64,000 nt of DNA, taken from Gordonia oryzae. Its GTDB lineage: Bacteria; Actinomycetota; Actinomycetes; Mycobacteriales; Mycobacteriaceae. Where the stretch lies: positions 186,001 to 250,000 of the forward strand of contig NZ_RKMH01000004.1 of the NCBI RefSeq assembly GCF_003797185.1, read 5' to 3'. Both the position numbers and the translations under genes were made by a program. The notes under the pieces are model-generated. The model had not been told where the DNA came from and did not search any database. It saw only the letters and a list, made by a program, of their open reading frames with translations. This document shows, one piece after another, positions 53,560 through 63,350 of this stretch. The first letter of the stretch is position 1; the number at the start of each line of letters is the position of its first letter.

Positions 53560-55158
53560 TCACATCCGGAACACCGCGAAGCCGCGGGTTCCCTCGATCT
53601 TGTTGTTGTGGCACATCGACAAGGAGATCCCGAGGACCGACCGGGTATCACGCGGATCGATGATCCCGTCGTCGAAGCCCTGGCCACTCATGAACAGCGC
53701 CAACGACTCTGCTTCGACCTTCTCCTCAAGTGCGGCTCGCCGAATGTTGTCGGCCTCCTCGTCGAATGGACGTCCTGCGGCTGCGGCCGCTTGCCGCGCG
53801 ACGATCGACATGACGCCGGCCAACTGCTCGGGCCCCATGATCGCGGTCTTGGAGTTCGGCCAGGTGAACAGCAGTCGCGGATCATACGATCTGCCTGACA
53901 TTCCGTAATTGCCTGCGCCGTATGAGGCCGCCATGTTGATGGTGATGTGCGGTACCTTCGAGTTGGTCACCGCGTTGATCATCTTGGATCCGTCTTTGAT
54001 CATGCCTTGCTGCTCGTACTCGGTGCCGACCATGAAGCCGGTGGTGTTCTGCAGGAAGATCAAGGGCGTATCGGTCTGGTTGCACAAGAGAATGAACTCC
54101 GCGCCCTTTTTGGCCTCGGCGTTGAAAAGCACACCGCGTGCGTTGGCCAGAATGCCCACCGGGAAGCCGTGAATGGATGCCCAGCCGGTGACCAGCGCGG
54201 TACCGTAGAGCGGCTTGTATTCCTCGAATCGTGAGCCGTCGGCGACGCGGGCGATCACCTCGCGCGGATCGAAGGGCACCTTGAGATCCACCGAAGCGAT
54301 GTCGAGCAATTCGTCTGCGGAGTAGAGCGGTTCGTCGGGTGACTCGGTCGGGCCGGGGCCCGCCTTGCGCCAGTTGAGATGTTCGACTATCTCCCGGCCG
54401 AGAGAGATGCACTCGAACTCGTCGTGCGCCAGGTAGTCAGCAAGACCTGAAGTGCGGGCGTGCATTTCGGCACCACCGAGGCTCTCGTCGTCGGCGTCCT
54501 CGCCGGTGGCCATTTTGACCAGTGGGGGGCCACCGAGAAACACCTTGGCCTGGTTGGCGACCATGACCGTATAGTCACACATGCCGGGTACGTATGCGCC
54601 GCCGGCCGTGGAGTTGCCGAACACCAAGGCGATGGTCGGTACTCCCGACGCCGACAACGCGGACAGATCGTGAAACAGCCGTCCAGCCGGAACGAAGAGC
54701 TCGGATTGCCGCTCGAGGTCGCCGCCGCCGGACTCCACCAGGTTGATCAACGGTAGGCGGTTCTCGCGCGCGATATGCATGGCGCGCAACACTTTTTTCC
54801 AAGTGTACGGATTGGACGCGCCGCCACGCACGGTCGGATCGTGCGCGACGATCATGCACTCGACGTCGCTGACCACACCGATTCCGGTGACCACGCTGGC
54901 ACCCACCGCGTATTCGGTACCCCAGGCCGCGACCGTGCCCAGTTCGAGGAAGGGTGCGTCGCGGTCGAGGAGTAGCTCCACGCGCTCGCGGGCCAGCATA
55001 CGGCCGCGATCACGATGCCGCGCTGTGTATTTCGCGCCACCGCCGGCGTTGGCCAACGACTGCTGGCGATGGAGGTCGTCGATCCGTTCCAGGTTCCCGG
55101 TGCGGTTGGCACGCGCCGTCTCCGACCGAAAGTCGAAGGTGCTCTGTAGTGTTTTCAT
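53560..55158 (-). CDS. Acyl-CoA carboxylase beta subunit (carboxyltransferase)
   Basis: The 532-residue carboxyltransferase matches the MCC/GCC beta family: 'ARERVELLLDRDAPFLELG', 'NLVESGGGDL', 'GNSTAGGAYVPGMCDYTVMV', 'FLQNTTGFMVGTEYEQQGMIKDGSKMINAV' and 'TAIMGPEQLAGVMSIV'. The geminal form (MCC/GCC-like) fits carboxylation of a 3-methyl-2-enoyl-CoA. The ATG at 55158 has AAGGAG ten bases upstream and was preferred to a GTG two codons earlier. It follows the acyl-CoA dehydrogenase by 26 bases. Confidence 0.93.
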   Translation of the reverse strand: MKTLQSTFDFRSETARANRTGNLERIDDLHRQQSLANAGGGAKYTARHRDRGRMLARERVELLLDRDAPFLELGTVAAWGTEYAVGASVVTGIGVVSDVECMIVAHDPTVRGGASNPYTWKKVLRAMHIARENRLPLINLVESGGGDLERQSELFVPAGRLFHDLSALSASGVPTIALVFGNSTAGGAYVPGMCDYTVMVANQAKVFLGGPPLVKMATGEDADDESLGGAEMHARTSGLADYLAHDEFECISLGREIVEHLNWRKAGPGPTESPDEPLYSADELLDIASVDLKVPFDPREVIARVADGSRFEEYKPLYGTALVTGWASIHGFPVGILANARGVLFNAEAKKGAEFILLCNQTDTPLIFLQNTTGFMVGTEYEQQGMIKDGSKMINAVTNSKVPHITINMAASYGAGNYGMSGRSYDPRLLFTWPNSKTAIMGPEQLAGVMSIVARQAAAAAGRPFDEEADNIRRAALEEKVEAESLALFMSGQGFDDGIIDPRDTRSVLGISLSMCHNNKIEGTRGFAVFRM

Positions 55159-55184
55159 CGGCACTCGTCTCCTTCGGAAAGTCT

Positions 55185-56336
55185 TCAGTACGACCGGGGG
55201 AGGCCGAGGGAGTGGCCGCTGACGTAGTTGAGAATCATCTCGCGGCTGACCGGGGCGATCTTGAGCAGGCGCGCCATCCCCCAGAGGTGTGCCAGTCCGT
55301 ACTCGGTGGCCAGGCCGTTGCCGCCGTGGGTCTGGATGGCGGTGTCGATAGAATGCAAAGCCGACTCTGCGGCGAGGTATTTGGCCATATTCGATACCTC
55401 GCCGGCGGGCTTACGGTTGTCGTGGCACCACGCGGCCTTGGCCATCATCAGACGAGAGGCCTCGAGTTCGATGGCGGCCGCCGCCATCGGATGTGCCACA
55501 CCCTGGTGGCTGCCGATGGGCACCCCCCACACCTCGCGCTCGCTGGCATACCGCGCTGCCTTGGCCAGCGCGTAGCGGGCGATGCCGTTCTCGATCGCCG
55601 CACCGGTGATTCGCTCGGGATTGAGCCCGCGGAACACGATCTCCATACCGGCATCGACCTCGCCGACACGGCGGTCGTCGCCGACGCGGACATCGTCGAA
55701 GGACAGGGTGAACTGCTTCTCCGGAGCGCGCACCTCGACCGGAATCATGTTGCGCTGCAGACCCGGTGCGTCGGTATCGACGACGAACAGCGTCATCGTG
55801 CCGCGACCGGAGTCGGTGGTGCCGGTGCGCGCAACCACCAGAAGGTGAGAGGCCTCGTCGACACCGGAGATGTAGTACTTGGTGCCGCGCAGGAGCCATC
55901 CGTCACCGTCGCGGGTGGCCGTGGTGGAGATCTGGTGACTGTTAGAGCCCGCATTGGGTTCGGTGATGGCGAAGACCATCTTGTCGCTGCCGTCGGCCAT
56001 TGCTGGTAGCCAGCGCTGCTGTTGCTCAGCGGTCCCGAAGTCCTTGAGCACCTCCCCGGAGATCGCGGCCGACACCAGCAGCAACAGCAGCGGTGACCCG
56101 GCTGCCGCGGTCTCTTCGACTACGATGGCCAGCTCGGCGATCCCCGCTCCGCCACCACCGTATTCCTCGGGTAGGTTGACGCCGAGGAAGCCGTGCTCGC
56201 CGAGTGCCGACCACAGCTCGTCGGTCTTGGCGTCGCGGGCCAGGACATCGCGGAAGTACTCGTCGCCGAAGCGCTCACACAGCTTGGCGACTGCTCGACG
56301 CAGGTCCTGATGCTCGGCGGACTCTTCGAAGTTCAT
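55185..56336 (-). CDS. Acyl-CoA dehydrogenase (AtuD/FadE-like)
   Basis: The 383-residue flavoprotein has 'FAITEPNAGSNSHQI', 'YYISGVDEASHLLVV', 'VWGVPIGSHQGVAHPMA' and 'IQTHGGNGLATEYGLAHLWGMARLLKIAPVSREMILNYV'. The usual C-terminal catalytic Glu motif (EGTxEIQ) is replaced by 'APVSREMILNY', so the catalytic base probably lies elsewhere, as in isovaleryl-CoA-type enzymes. Its place before the carboxylase suggests oxidation of a methyl-branched or citronellyl-type acyl-CoA. Confidence 0.9.
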   Translation of the reverse strand: MNFEESAEHQDLRRAVAKLCERFGDEYFRDVLARDAKTDELWSALGEHGFLGVNLPEEYGGGGAGIAELAIVVEETAAAGSPLLLLLVSAAISGEVLKDFGTAEQQQRWLPAMADGSDKMVFAITEPNAGSNSHQISTTATRDGDGWLLRGTKYYISGVDEASHLLVVARTGTTDSGRGTMTLFVVDTDAPGLQRNMIPVEVRAPEKQFTLSFDDVRVGDDRRVGEVDAGMEIVFRGLNPERITGAAIENGIARYALAKAARYASEREVWGVPIGSHQGVAHPMAAAAIELEASRLMMAKAAWCHDNRKPAGEVSNMAKYLAAESALHSIDTAIQTHGGNGLATEYGLAHLWGMARLLKIAPVSREMILNYVSGHSLGLPRSY

Positions 56337-56379
56337 CCGGTATTACCTCTTCTGATCTCAGGTATGGAAGGTGGTGCAG

Positions 56380-58020
56380 TCAGGAATGCAAGGCGCGTAG
56401 TTTGTATTTGAGGACCTTGCCGCCGACGGTCTCCGGGAGTTCATCGGTGACGATGATTCGCTTGGGGGTCTCGTAGCCGGCCAATCGTTCACGCGCGTAG
56501 GCGATGACATTGTCCGGATCAATATCTGCACCCTTCACGGGCACGACGACGGCGGTCACCACTTCGCCCCAGCGCTCGTCGGCGAGTCCGATGACGGCGG
56601 CTTTCTCCACCAACGGATGTCCGACAACAACCGATTCCACGCGCAGCGATGAGACGTTCTCGCCCCCGGTCTTCACGATGTCCTTGAACCGGTCGACCAT
56701 GATGCGCAGGCCGCTCTCGTCGTACATGCAGCTGTCGCCGGAGTGGAACCAGCCATCGGCGAAGGCTGTCCGGGTGGCTGCCTTGTCGCGGTAGTAGCCG
56801 GCGGTGACGCTGGGGGTCCGATAGACCGCCTCGCCGGCGACTCCTGGTCGTCCGGCGAGCGAATTGCCCTCCGCATCAACGATCTCCGATGCCAGCAAGG
56901 CGCTGGGGAGACCGACGTAGTTGGTGGCGGGCGCAGTGGTGCGGTAGACATCGACCTCGCGCGACGGCCAGAATCTGTGGCAGGCGATTGCTTCGGTCTG
57001 TCCGAAGATGCCCATCATCTTCAGTTCCCGCGCCTGTGCGCGGAGTTTATCGAAGATTGCCGGTGGTACCGCGCCCCAGCCGTAGACCAGGACGGTCAGT
57101 GAGGAGATGTCCTGCTCGGCGACGGAGGCGGCATCCGCGAAGGCCGCGACCATCGCGGGGGAACCAGCCCACAGCATGGTGATCCGGTGGTCGGCGACAG
57201 CCTTGGCGGCCACCACTGGGTCGGGACGCCGCCCGAGGATGAAGGTACCGCCGGCGGCAAAGGTGGCGAGAATGAAGATGGTGTGACCGACGTGGTAGAT
57301 CATCGGCAGTTGTGTTCCCGAGACGAGGTCGGACTCGATGTCGAGGCCGCGGGTCAACGACAAGGCGAATCCGTGTGCCGACATTGTGCCGCTGACATGG
57401 GACATCATCGCCGCCTTCGGCATCGACGTAGTCCCTGAGGTGAACAGGATCTCCCAGATGTCGTCGCCGTGGATGGCCACTTCGGGTTCGGAGGTGGGTT
57501 GGTCGTCGACGAAGTCGGCGAACGACACCGACCCAGGAGCGATCGCGCCGCCGATGGGGATGGTGACGTCGATCGCCAAGCCACTCGGCTCGAGGCTGCG
57601 CGTGACGTGGTCGACGAAGGCGCCGTCAACCACGACCAAGCGAGGCTCGATCCTGCGCACGATATCGGCGATCACGTCCGGGGCCATCGACGGATTGAGT
57701 GCCGCGCCCACCGCACCTGCTTTGGCGGTGCCGAGCTTCATGGCGTACCCCTCGGCGGAGTTCTCACCGACGATGAGCACGATGTCGCCGCGTCCGACGC
57801 CACGCCCGGTCAGCGCCTGCGCGATCTGGTTGGTGAGTTCGTCGAGCTGGCGATAGGTCAACGACGCGAACCGTTCATCGCCATACGCGTCAGAAAGTGC
57901 AAGCAGCGCAATACGATCGGGGTGGCTCCAGGTCACCCTCTCGACCAGGTCGGTCACGCTGACCCGGTTCCACCGGTCGTCTGCGTGCCGTCCGTACAGG
58001 GCTTCTACGTCGAAGGTCAC
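56380..58020 (-). CDS. Acyl-CoA synthetase, first gene of the acyl-CoA operon
   Basis: The 546-residue ANL-family ligase has A3 'EILFTSGTTSMPKAAMMSH', A5-A8 'GIFGQTEAIACH', 'GWFHSGDSCMYDESGLRIMVDRFKDIVKTGGENVSSLRVE' and A10 'ETVGGKVLKYKL' with the catalytic Lys. It should activate the carboxylic acid that enters the operon. It is divergent from a second ligase at 58250, with 229 bases of shared promoter between them. Confidence 0.91.
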   Translation of the reverse strand: MTFDVEALYGRHADDRWNRVSVTDLVERVTWSHPDRIALLALSDAYGDERFASLTYRQLDELTNQIAQALTGRGVGRGDIVLIVGENSAEGYAMKLGTAKAGAVGAALNPSMAPDVIADIVRRIEPRLVVVDGAFVDHVTRSLEPSGLAIDVTIPIGGAIAPGSVSFADFVDDQPTSEPEVAIHGDDIWEILFTSGTTSMPKAAMMSHVSGTMSAHGFALSLTRGLDIESDLVSGTQLPMIYHVGHTIFILATFAAGGTFILGRRPDPVVAAKAVADHRITMLWAGSPAMVAAFADAASVAEQDISSLTVLVYGWGAVPPAIFDKLRAQARELKMMGIFGQTEAIACHRFWPSREVDVYRTTAPATNYVGLPSALLASEIVDAEGNSLAGRPGVAGEAVYRTPSVTAGYYRDKAATRTAFADGWFHSGDSCMYDESGLRIMVDRFKDIVKTGGENVSSLRVESVVVGHPLVEKAAVIGLADERWGEVVTAVVVPVKGADIDPDNVIAYARERLAGYETPKRIIVTDELPETVGGKVLKYKLRALHS

Positions 58021-58249
58021 GATGTCTCCTACTCGGCTCGCTCAAACGTCCGATCCGCCTCCGGCTCGAGCGTAGTCAATCCTCATTCACTAATCAATAG
58101 ATTCGGCCACTTGCCCGCGGCTGACCCACGCATGACCTTATCTCGCCAGGTAGTGACAATTGGGGAGAATTGCTGAAACCCTTGCGAGCCGTACTGAGTC
58201 CCTGTTTCACTGATCATCGAAGTACATCTACATTCACTAGGAGGCCTCA
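58021..58249. promoter_or_regulatory. Divergent promoter between two acyl-CoA synthetase genes
   Basis: This is AT-richer than its surroundings ('CATTCACTAATCAATAG' near 58085). CATTCACTA occurs at 58085-58093 and again at 58231-58239, just before the plus-strand gene. These may be sites for the operon's TetR protein. No confident -35/-10 pair was assigned. Confidence 0.4.
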
Positions 58250-59866
58250 GTGACCACCAACGCGCTCCAGTCGAATCTCGTCCACCGTGTGAATGTTGGG
58301 GACAGCCTGACGCGTAGCGCTGCGCGTACGCCGTCGGCGACCGCGGTGGTCGAAGGAGAGCGACGGATGTCCTACGCCGAGTTCAATATCGGTGTGAATC
58401 GGCTGGCGCATGCGCTCACCGACCGCGGTATCGGCACTGGTGACGCGGTGTCCCTGGCTTCGGGCAACAGTATCGAATTCCTGATGGTGTACTACGCCTG
58501 CGCCAAGCTTGGTGTGGTCTGTGTGCCGATCAACCTCGCCTGGCGTGCCCAGGAGGTGGGCTACGTCCTCAACGACTCGGCGGCGCGGATCTTTCTCGTC
58601 GCAGACACTTTGACCTCTGTCATGTCGGCCGCGGTGAAAAGCGCCGCGCGTATCGAGCGAGTCATCGTGATCGGTAAGGGCGCAACAGGATCGGGTGGCA
58701 CGACGTTCGGTGACACTCCGGTCGAGAGCTTCGACGACCTGGCAAGCCACGACGACAGCTCCGAACCCGAGGTGGTAGTGGACGACCGCGCGGCACTGAC
58801 CTACCTCTACACCAGCGGCACCACCTCGGCGCCCAAGGGTGTCGTGGGCAACCACACCGCGGTGTATCTCGAATCGATGACGATGGTGATCGAGGGTGCT
58901 TTCCGTCCCGATGACCGATTCGCGGCGCTCCTGCCGATGTTCCACACCGCTCAGCTCAACTGTCACTGCACCACCGCGATCATGGTGGGCGCGGCGATCC
59001 ACATCTTGCCGGGATTCGACGCGGGGCAATTGCTGTCCCTGATCGAGGCCGAAGGCATCACTCAGCTGTTCGGGCTGCCGATGATGTTTCGCGCCATGCT
59101 CGAACACCCGACGATCGGAGAACGGAACCTGTCGAGTCTGCGACGTGCGCTCTACGCGATGGCGCCCATGCCGCAGGATCTGCTCGAGCGCTGTATCTCC
59201 ACCTTTGGCTGCGAGTTCTATCTGCTCTTCGGTCAAACCGAGATGAGCCCCACCACAACGATATTCCGTCCGGAGAACCAACTGACCCATCCCGGCGCGG
59301 TTGGCACGCCCGTAGTCAATGTGCAGGTGGCAATCGTCGACGAGGCAGGCAACCCGGTCCGGCAGGGGGATGAGGGCGAGATCGTCTATCGCGGCCCGCA
59401 TGTCATGACCGAGTATCTCGGTCGGCCGGACGACACCGATGACGCGTTCCGAGATGGCTGGTTCCATTCCGGTGACATCGGGCGCTTCGACGAGGACGGG
59501 ATCCTCTGGTTTGTCGACCGCCGTAAGGATGTCATCAAGACCGGCGGCGAGAACGTCTCCTCATTGGAGGTCGAAAAAGCGCTCTACACAGCGGCTCCCG
59601 AGGCCGCCGAAGTGGTTGTGGTCGGGTTGCCTCATGCGCATTGGTCGGAGGCGATCACCGCGTTCGTGGTTCCGAAGGAGGGCGCGCACATCGACCCAGC
59701 GATCGTCCGCACGAACATGGGTGCGCACATCGACGCGTACAAGATTCCCAAGCGGATCATCGTGGTCGGAGAACTGCCGAAGACGGCCACCGGCAAGATT
59801 CAGAAGAACATCGTGCGCGAGGAGAATCTGGCGTTGTATGACCAAGGGTGGTCTGGCAGCAAATGA
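58250..59866 (+). CDS. Acyl-CoA synthetase (second, divergent)
   Basis: The 538-residue ANL ligase has 'YLYTSGTTSAPKGVVGNH', 'FGQTEMSPTTTIF', 'GWFHSGDIGRFDEDGILWFVDRRKDVIKTGGENVSSLEVEKAL' and 'PKTATGKIQKNIV'. It is only distantly similar to the ligase across the promoter, so they may activate different chain forms. The GTG at 58250 is preceded by AGGAGG at good spacing. It is convergent with the second crtI-like gene, 13 bases away. Confidence 0.91.
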   Translation: MTTNALQSNLVHRVNVGDSLTRSAARTPSATAVVEGERRMSYAEFNIGVNRLAHALTDRGIGTGDAVSLASGNSIEFLMVYYACAKLGVVCVPINLAWRAQEVGYVLNDSAARIFLVADTLTSVMSAAVKSAARIERVIVIGKGATGSGGTTFGDTPVESFDDLASHDDSSEPEVVVDDRAALTYLYTSGTTSAPKGVVGNHTAVYLESMTMVIEGAFRPDDRFAALLPMFHTAQLNCHCTTAIMVGAAIHILPGFDAGQLLSLIEAEGITQLFGLPMMFRAMLEHPTIGERNLSSLRRALYAMAPMPQDLLERCISTFGCEFYLLFGQTEMSPTTTIFRPENQLTHPGAVGTPVVNVQVAIVDEAGNPVRQGDEGEIVYRGPHVMTEYLGRPDDTDDAFRDGWFHSGDIGRFDEDGILWFVDRRKDVIKTGGENVSSLEVEKALYTAAPEAAEVVVVGLPHAHWSEAITAFVVPKEGAHIDPAIVRTNMGAHIDAYKIPKRIIVVGELPKTATGKIQKNIVREENLALYDQGWSGSK

Positions 59867-59879
59867 TGCTGGCGGGCTG

Positions 59880-61367
59880 TCAGGCCCGGCCGATGAGCCC
59901 GGCGGTGATCTTCGCTGAGAGCAGAACCAATGGCAGGCCACCGCCGGGGTGGGCCGAACCTCCGACGAGGTAGAGGCCGGGGATGGGGGAGGCGTTGGCG
60001 GGGCGCAAGAACGCAGCGCGCGGACCGTTGGATGAACTCCCGTAGATCGAACCGCCCGGCGTGAGTGTGCGGCGGGCGAGATCGGCGGGGCTGAGTTCGA
60101 TCCGGTGACGAATGCGATGGCGAACGTCGATTCCGCGAGCAGCCATCACTTCCAGCACGTGGTCGGCGTAGGACTGCACGAGACCGTCGCTGTCCCAATC
60201 TGTTCCTGATTCCGGGTCGTGACGCGGCGCATTTACCAGGATGAACCACGCGCCGGTTCCTGCGGCGGGCACGATGGCCGGGTCGTCCGGTGCGGTGATG
60301 TAGACGGTGGGATCGGTGACGGGACGTGGAACTCCCTGGCGGCCGAAGACCGCGTCGAACTCGGCGTCGTAGTCGGTGGGGAACAACACTCGATGATGTG
60401 GCTGTCCGGGTGGCTCGTCGCCGAGGGCGAGCAGGATGACGAAACCCGACAGCGATGGCGTGCTCCGTTGCAATCGACGAAGCTGGCGACGCGCCGGCGA
60501 TGTGTCCACGAGTGAGGAATACACCTGAGCTGCATCGGCATTGGCTACCACCAGATCAGCGGGACGCAGATCGCCCGCCGCGGTGATGACACCGTCGGCG
60601 CGGCCGTCGCGGACACGGATTTCACGCACCGCGGTCCCGGTCTCGACGTGCCCGCCGAGGGCGTTGAGCCGATCGGTGAGCGCGATGGCGATGCGGCCGA
60701 GGCCGCCGCGCACATACCAGGAGCCCCAGTGCTGTTCGGCCCAGGGCACACTTGCCAGTGCGGCCGGGGCGCGACGCGGGTCGGAGCCGGTATAGGTGGC
60801 ATACCTGTCGGCCATCATGCGCAGGCGTGGATCGTGCAGATACCGCGACGCAAGGCCGCGCAAGGACGACCACGGGGCGACAGTGCGCACATCGTCTACA
60901 CGTCGGGCCAGAGAAGCCATGTCACGCAGGCTGATCGGAGACTCGAGAAAGGGGCCGTGGGTGGCATCCCAGATCCTGCGGGCGTGATCGAGAAAGCTCG
61001 ACCACTGCGCACCGCATCCGGCTCCGAGGGCTGCGTCGAGTGCATCGGGGATCTCGGCGAGGTCGCCGGGGACGTCGAGATCGGTGCCGTCGGGAAACCG
61101 GTATCGGGCGGCGATCGGCAGCCGCTGCAGATCGAGGACGTCGTCGACGGGTGTGCCGGTCGCCGCGAACAGTTCGGCGAGGATGTGTGGCATCGTCACC
61201 AACGACGGTCCAGTGTCGAAGACGAAGCCGTCGTGCTCCAAGGTCCCGAGTTTGCCTCCGACGGAACTAGATTGCTCTAGGACGCTCACCCGATGCCCGG
61301 CGTGCTGCAGCCGGATGGCCGCGGCCAGCCCGCCGACGCCCGCACCGACCACTATGACCTCAGCCAC
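59880..61367 (-). CDS. CrtI/CrtD-like carotenoid desaturase or oxidase
   Basis: The 495-residue FAD protein has 'VIVVGAGVGGLAAAIRLQHAGHRVSVLEQSSSVGGKLG' and 'YLVGGSAHPGGGLPLVLLSAKI'. It differs from the CrtI at 45.9 kb and, given its neighbours, probably acts later: 3',4'-desaturation of a hydroxylated end (CrtD role) is the best guess, with diapo/CrtO-type oxidation as the alternative. The GTG at 61367 has GGGAGG before it; the frame is open upstream inside the glycosyltransferase. It overlaps that gene by eight bases. Confidence 0.82.
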   Translation of the reverse strand: MAEVIVVGAGVGGLAAAIRLQHAGHRVSVLEQSSSVGGKLGTLEHDGFVFDTGPSLVTMPHILAELFAATGTPVDDVLDLQRLPIAARYRFPDGTDLDVPGDLAEIPDALDAALGAGCGAQWSSFLDHARRIWDATHGPFLESPISLRDMASLARRVDDVRTVAPWSSLRGLASRYLHDPRLRMMADRYATYTGSDPRRAPAALASVPWAEQHWGSWYVRGGLGRIAIALTDRLNALGGHVETGTAVREIRVRDGRADGVITAAGDLRPADLVVANADAAQVYSSLVDTSPARRQLRRLQRSTPSLSGFVILLALGDEPPGQPHHRVLFPTDYDAEFDAVFGRQGVPRPVTDPTVYITAPDDPAIVPAAGTGAWFILVNAPRHDPESGTDWDSDGLVQSYADHVLEVMAARGIDVRHRIRHRIELSPADLARRTLTPGGSIYGSSSNGPRAAFLRPANASPIPGLYLVGGSAHPGGGLPLVLLSAKITAGLIGRA

Positions 61368-62526
61368 GGCGAACCTCCCGCTCTCGCGGTGTTGTCCCCG
61401 CAAGCGCACGCCCCTTCCAGCGCAATCGGTCTCGGCGATGGGCCTGCAGCGAATCCGCGGTGAGCGCGGCGAATCCCGCGATGGACAGCGGATGGGCCAA
61501 GGCGTCGGGCCACGCGCGCCCGCCGGTGACAGATGCCGAGATCGCTCGCGACGCCACACCTGCGGCGTAGCCCAGCAGCCCGATTCTCGAACCCGTGAGT
61601 GCCGCCACTGCCGGGATGATGTAAGCCAGTACCAGCATCGTCACCACGCCGACGGCCCCGGCGGACGAACCGAACGCCGACCACAGCGACTTGCGGTAGC
61701 CATCTCGAATCTCGCGGTGGCCGTGATACATCCGGCATTGCGCCAGGTGCGCACCGGCACCGACCCCACCCAGACCGCCGACGGACTTGATCGCACGCAG
61801 CAGAGCGATGTCCTCGAGAACTTCATCCGCCACGGACGCGTGACCGCCCGCTCGGTGGTAGGTCTCGGCATCGACGGCCAGGAACTGGCCGTTTGCCGCC
61901 GACAGACTGGGACGCGACGACCGCTCGGCGATGCCGAGTGGCAGCGTGCTCATCCACGACCATTGCAGCAGCGGCTGGATCAGCCGCTCTGCCGGGCCAT
62001 CGGCACGTTGACGGGGATACGGGCACAACACCGCGAGACCGGCCGCGCGCAGGGCCGCGACGGTCGCGGTGAAGGCGAACGGGCTGACCCGCACATCGGC
62101 ATCGACGAAGACCAGCACCCCGTCACCGGGAACATGGTGTGCTGCCTGATGACACGCCCACGATTTGCCGAGCCAACCGGCCGGCGGCGGCGTTCCCGAG
62201 ATGAGAGAGAGGCGCGAGTCGTTGGCGGCGACAAGCGCCACGATCTCCGCGGTGTCGTCGGTCGACTCGTCGTCGACGACCACGACGCGGGCCGGCCCTG
62301 GCCAACGATCGATAGCCGCGAGCACCGTACGGAGACACCCCGGCGCGTTCGCGGCCTCGTCGCGCATGGGGATGAGCACTGACAGCGGCTCGGCGACCGG
62401 CAGCGCATCGACGTCGGGCGTGCGAATCCGCCGGGCATTCGACGCGGTCAGGACGAGTGAGGCCGCGGCCAATGCGGTACCGGCGTTCACGGCCCATCGG
62501 AGGACGACGCGCTGCCGGACGATCAT
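61360..62526 (-). CDS. Family 2 glycosyltransferase (CruG-like)
   Basis: The 388-residue GT-A enzyme has an N-terminal membrane helix ('WAVNAGTALAAASLVLTAS'), then 'LSVLIPMRDEAANAPGCLRTVLAA', the DDES and 'VFVDADVRVSP' (DxD) sugar-nucleotide motifs, 'EDIALLRAI' (acidic catalytic residue), and two or three C-terminal membrane helices. This layout matches CruG-type carotenoid glycosyltransferases and fits its position between cruF and the crtD-like gene. The ATG at 62526 overlaps cruF by four bases. Confidence 0.83.
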   Translation of the reverse strand: MIVRQRVVLRWAVNAGTALAAASLVLTASNARRIRTPDVDALPVAEPLSVLIPMRDEAANAPGCLRTVLAAIDRWPGPARVVVVDDESTDDTAEIVALVAANDSRLSLISGTPPPAGWLGKSWACHQAAHHVPGDGVLVFVDADVRVSPFAFTATVAALRAAGLAVLCPYPRQRADGPAERLIQPLLQWSWMSTLPLGIAERSSRPSLSAANGQFLAVDAETYHRAGGHASVADEVLEDIALLRAIKSVGGLGGVGAGAHLAQCRMYHGHREIRDGYRKSLWSAFGSSAGAVGVVTMLVLAYIIPAVAALTGSRIGLLGYAAGVASRAISASVTGGRAWPDALAHPLSIAGFAALTADSLQAHRRDRLRWKGRALAGTTPREREVRRG

Positions 62527-63350
62527 CGTCGAACCTCCCGGAACATGCTGATGGCCAGTGGGATTGCGACAACACCCATCACCAGTCCGCCGACCAGTGC
62601 GACCGGTGGCCGGCCGAAGAACAACAGATGAGCGATCACCGACGACCCATATACCCACAGGTAGGCGACCAGCGGAAGCAACTCGGCGGAGCGAGGGTCG
62701 GCCGTCGGTGTCGGTTCGCGACGCCCGATCGCTGCGCTGAGTACTGCCATCATCGACGCCGATACCAGCAGCCAACCCGCGAAGTTGGTCAGCGGAATCC
62801 CCTCGACACCCGGCAATCCCGGATGCGGCGACGACCATCGCCAGTACCCGGCGTCCACCATCTGCGGATCGAGGAACACATCCCACGCGGTCAACGCGTA
62901 CGCGCCCAGAAGTGGTACCGCCCATAGCTTTCGGCCCGCAAGTCGTTGTGCCACGAGGAACGCCGGCCAGCTCATCATGATCCAGGCAAGCGGTACCACC
63001 ACCGGGACGCCAAGGATCTTCCCGCCGAGTTCGTCGGTATAGGTGTAGTCCCCGAACGGGATTCCGGTGTGAACCCCGACGGCCTCGGCGAGCAGACCAC
63101 CGCCGCCGCCCACGGCGAGCAAGCAGAGAAGTCCCCGCACACCGTGTGTCGCCGCACCATGACACAACATTGCCGCCGACATCGCCACCACGACGATGGT
63201 GGTGAGCACGACGTTGCCGCCACCGGTGAGGGGGAACGCGATCTGCACACCGACACTGATGGCCAACAGAATCCACGCCGCCACCCGTAGGGGCGGGGGC
63301 TGCCGTCCAGACGCGGCTTCGGCCCGGTCGGCCACCTCGCCGGCGGTCAC
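62523..63350 (-). CDS. cruF: Carotenoid 1,2-hydratase (CruF family, DUF422)
   Basis: The 275-residue integral membrane protein has seven or eight helices and family blocks 'GLLAEAVGVHTGIPFGDYTYTDELG', 'VVVPLAWIMMSWPAFLVA', 'YALTAWDVFLDPQMVDAGYWRW', and 'GIPLTNFAGWL'. CruF adds water across the terminal psi-end double bond of acyclic or monocyclic carotenoids, giving a 1'-hydroxyl. The start is a GTG overlapping the crtA-like stop by four bases. Confidence 0.9.
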   Translation of the reverse strand: MTAGEVADRAEAASGRQPPPLRVAAWILLAISVGVQIAFPLTGGGNVVLTTIVVVAMSAAMLCHGAATHGVRGLLCLLAVGGGGGLLAEAVGVHTGIPFGDYTYTDELGGKILGVPVVVPLAWIMMSWPAFLVAQRLAGRKLWAVPLLGAYALTAWDVFLDPQMVDAGYWRWSSPHPGLPGVEGIPLTNFAGWLLVSASMMAVLSAAIGRREPTPTADPRSAELLPLVAYLWVYGSSVIAHLLFFGRPPVALVGGLVMGVVAIPLAISMFREVRR

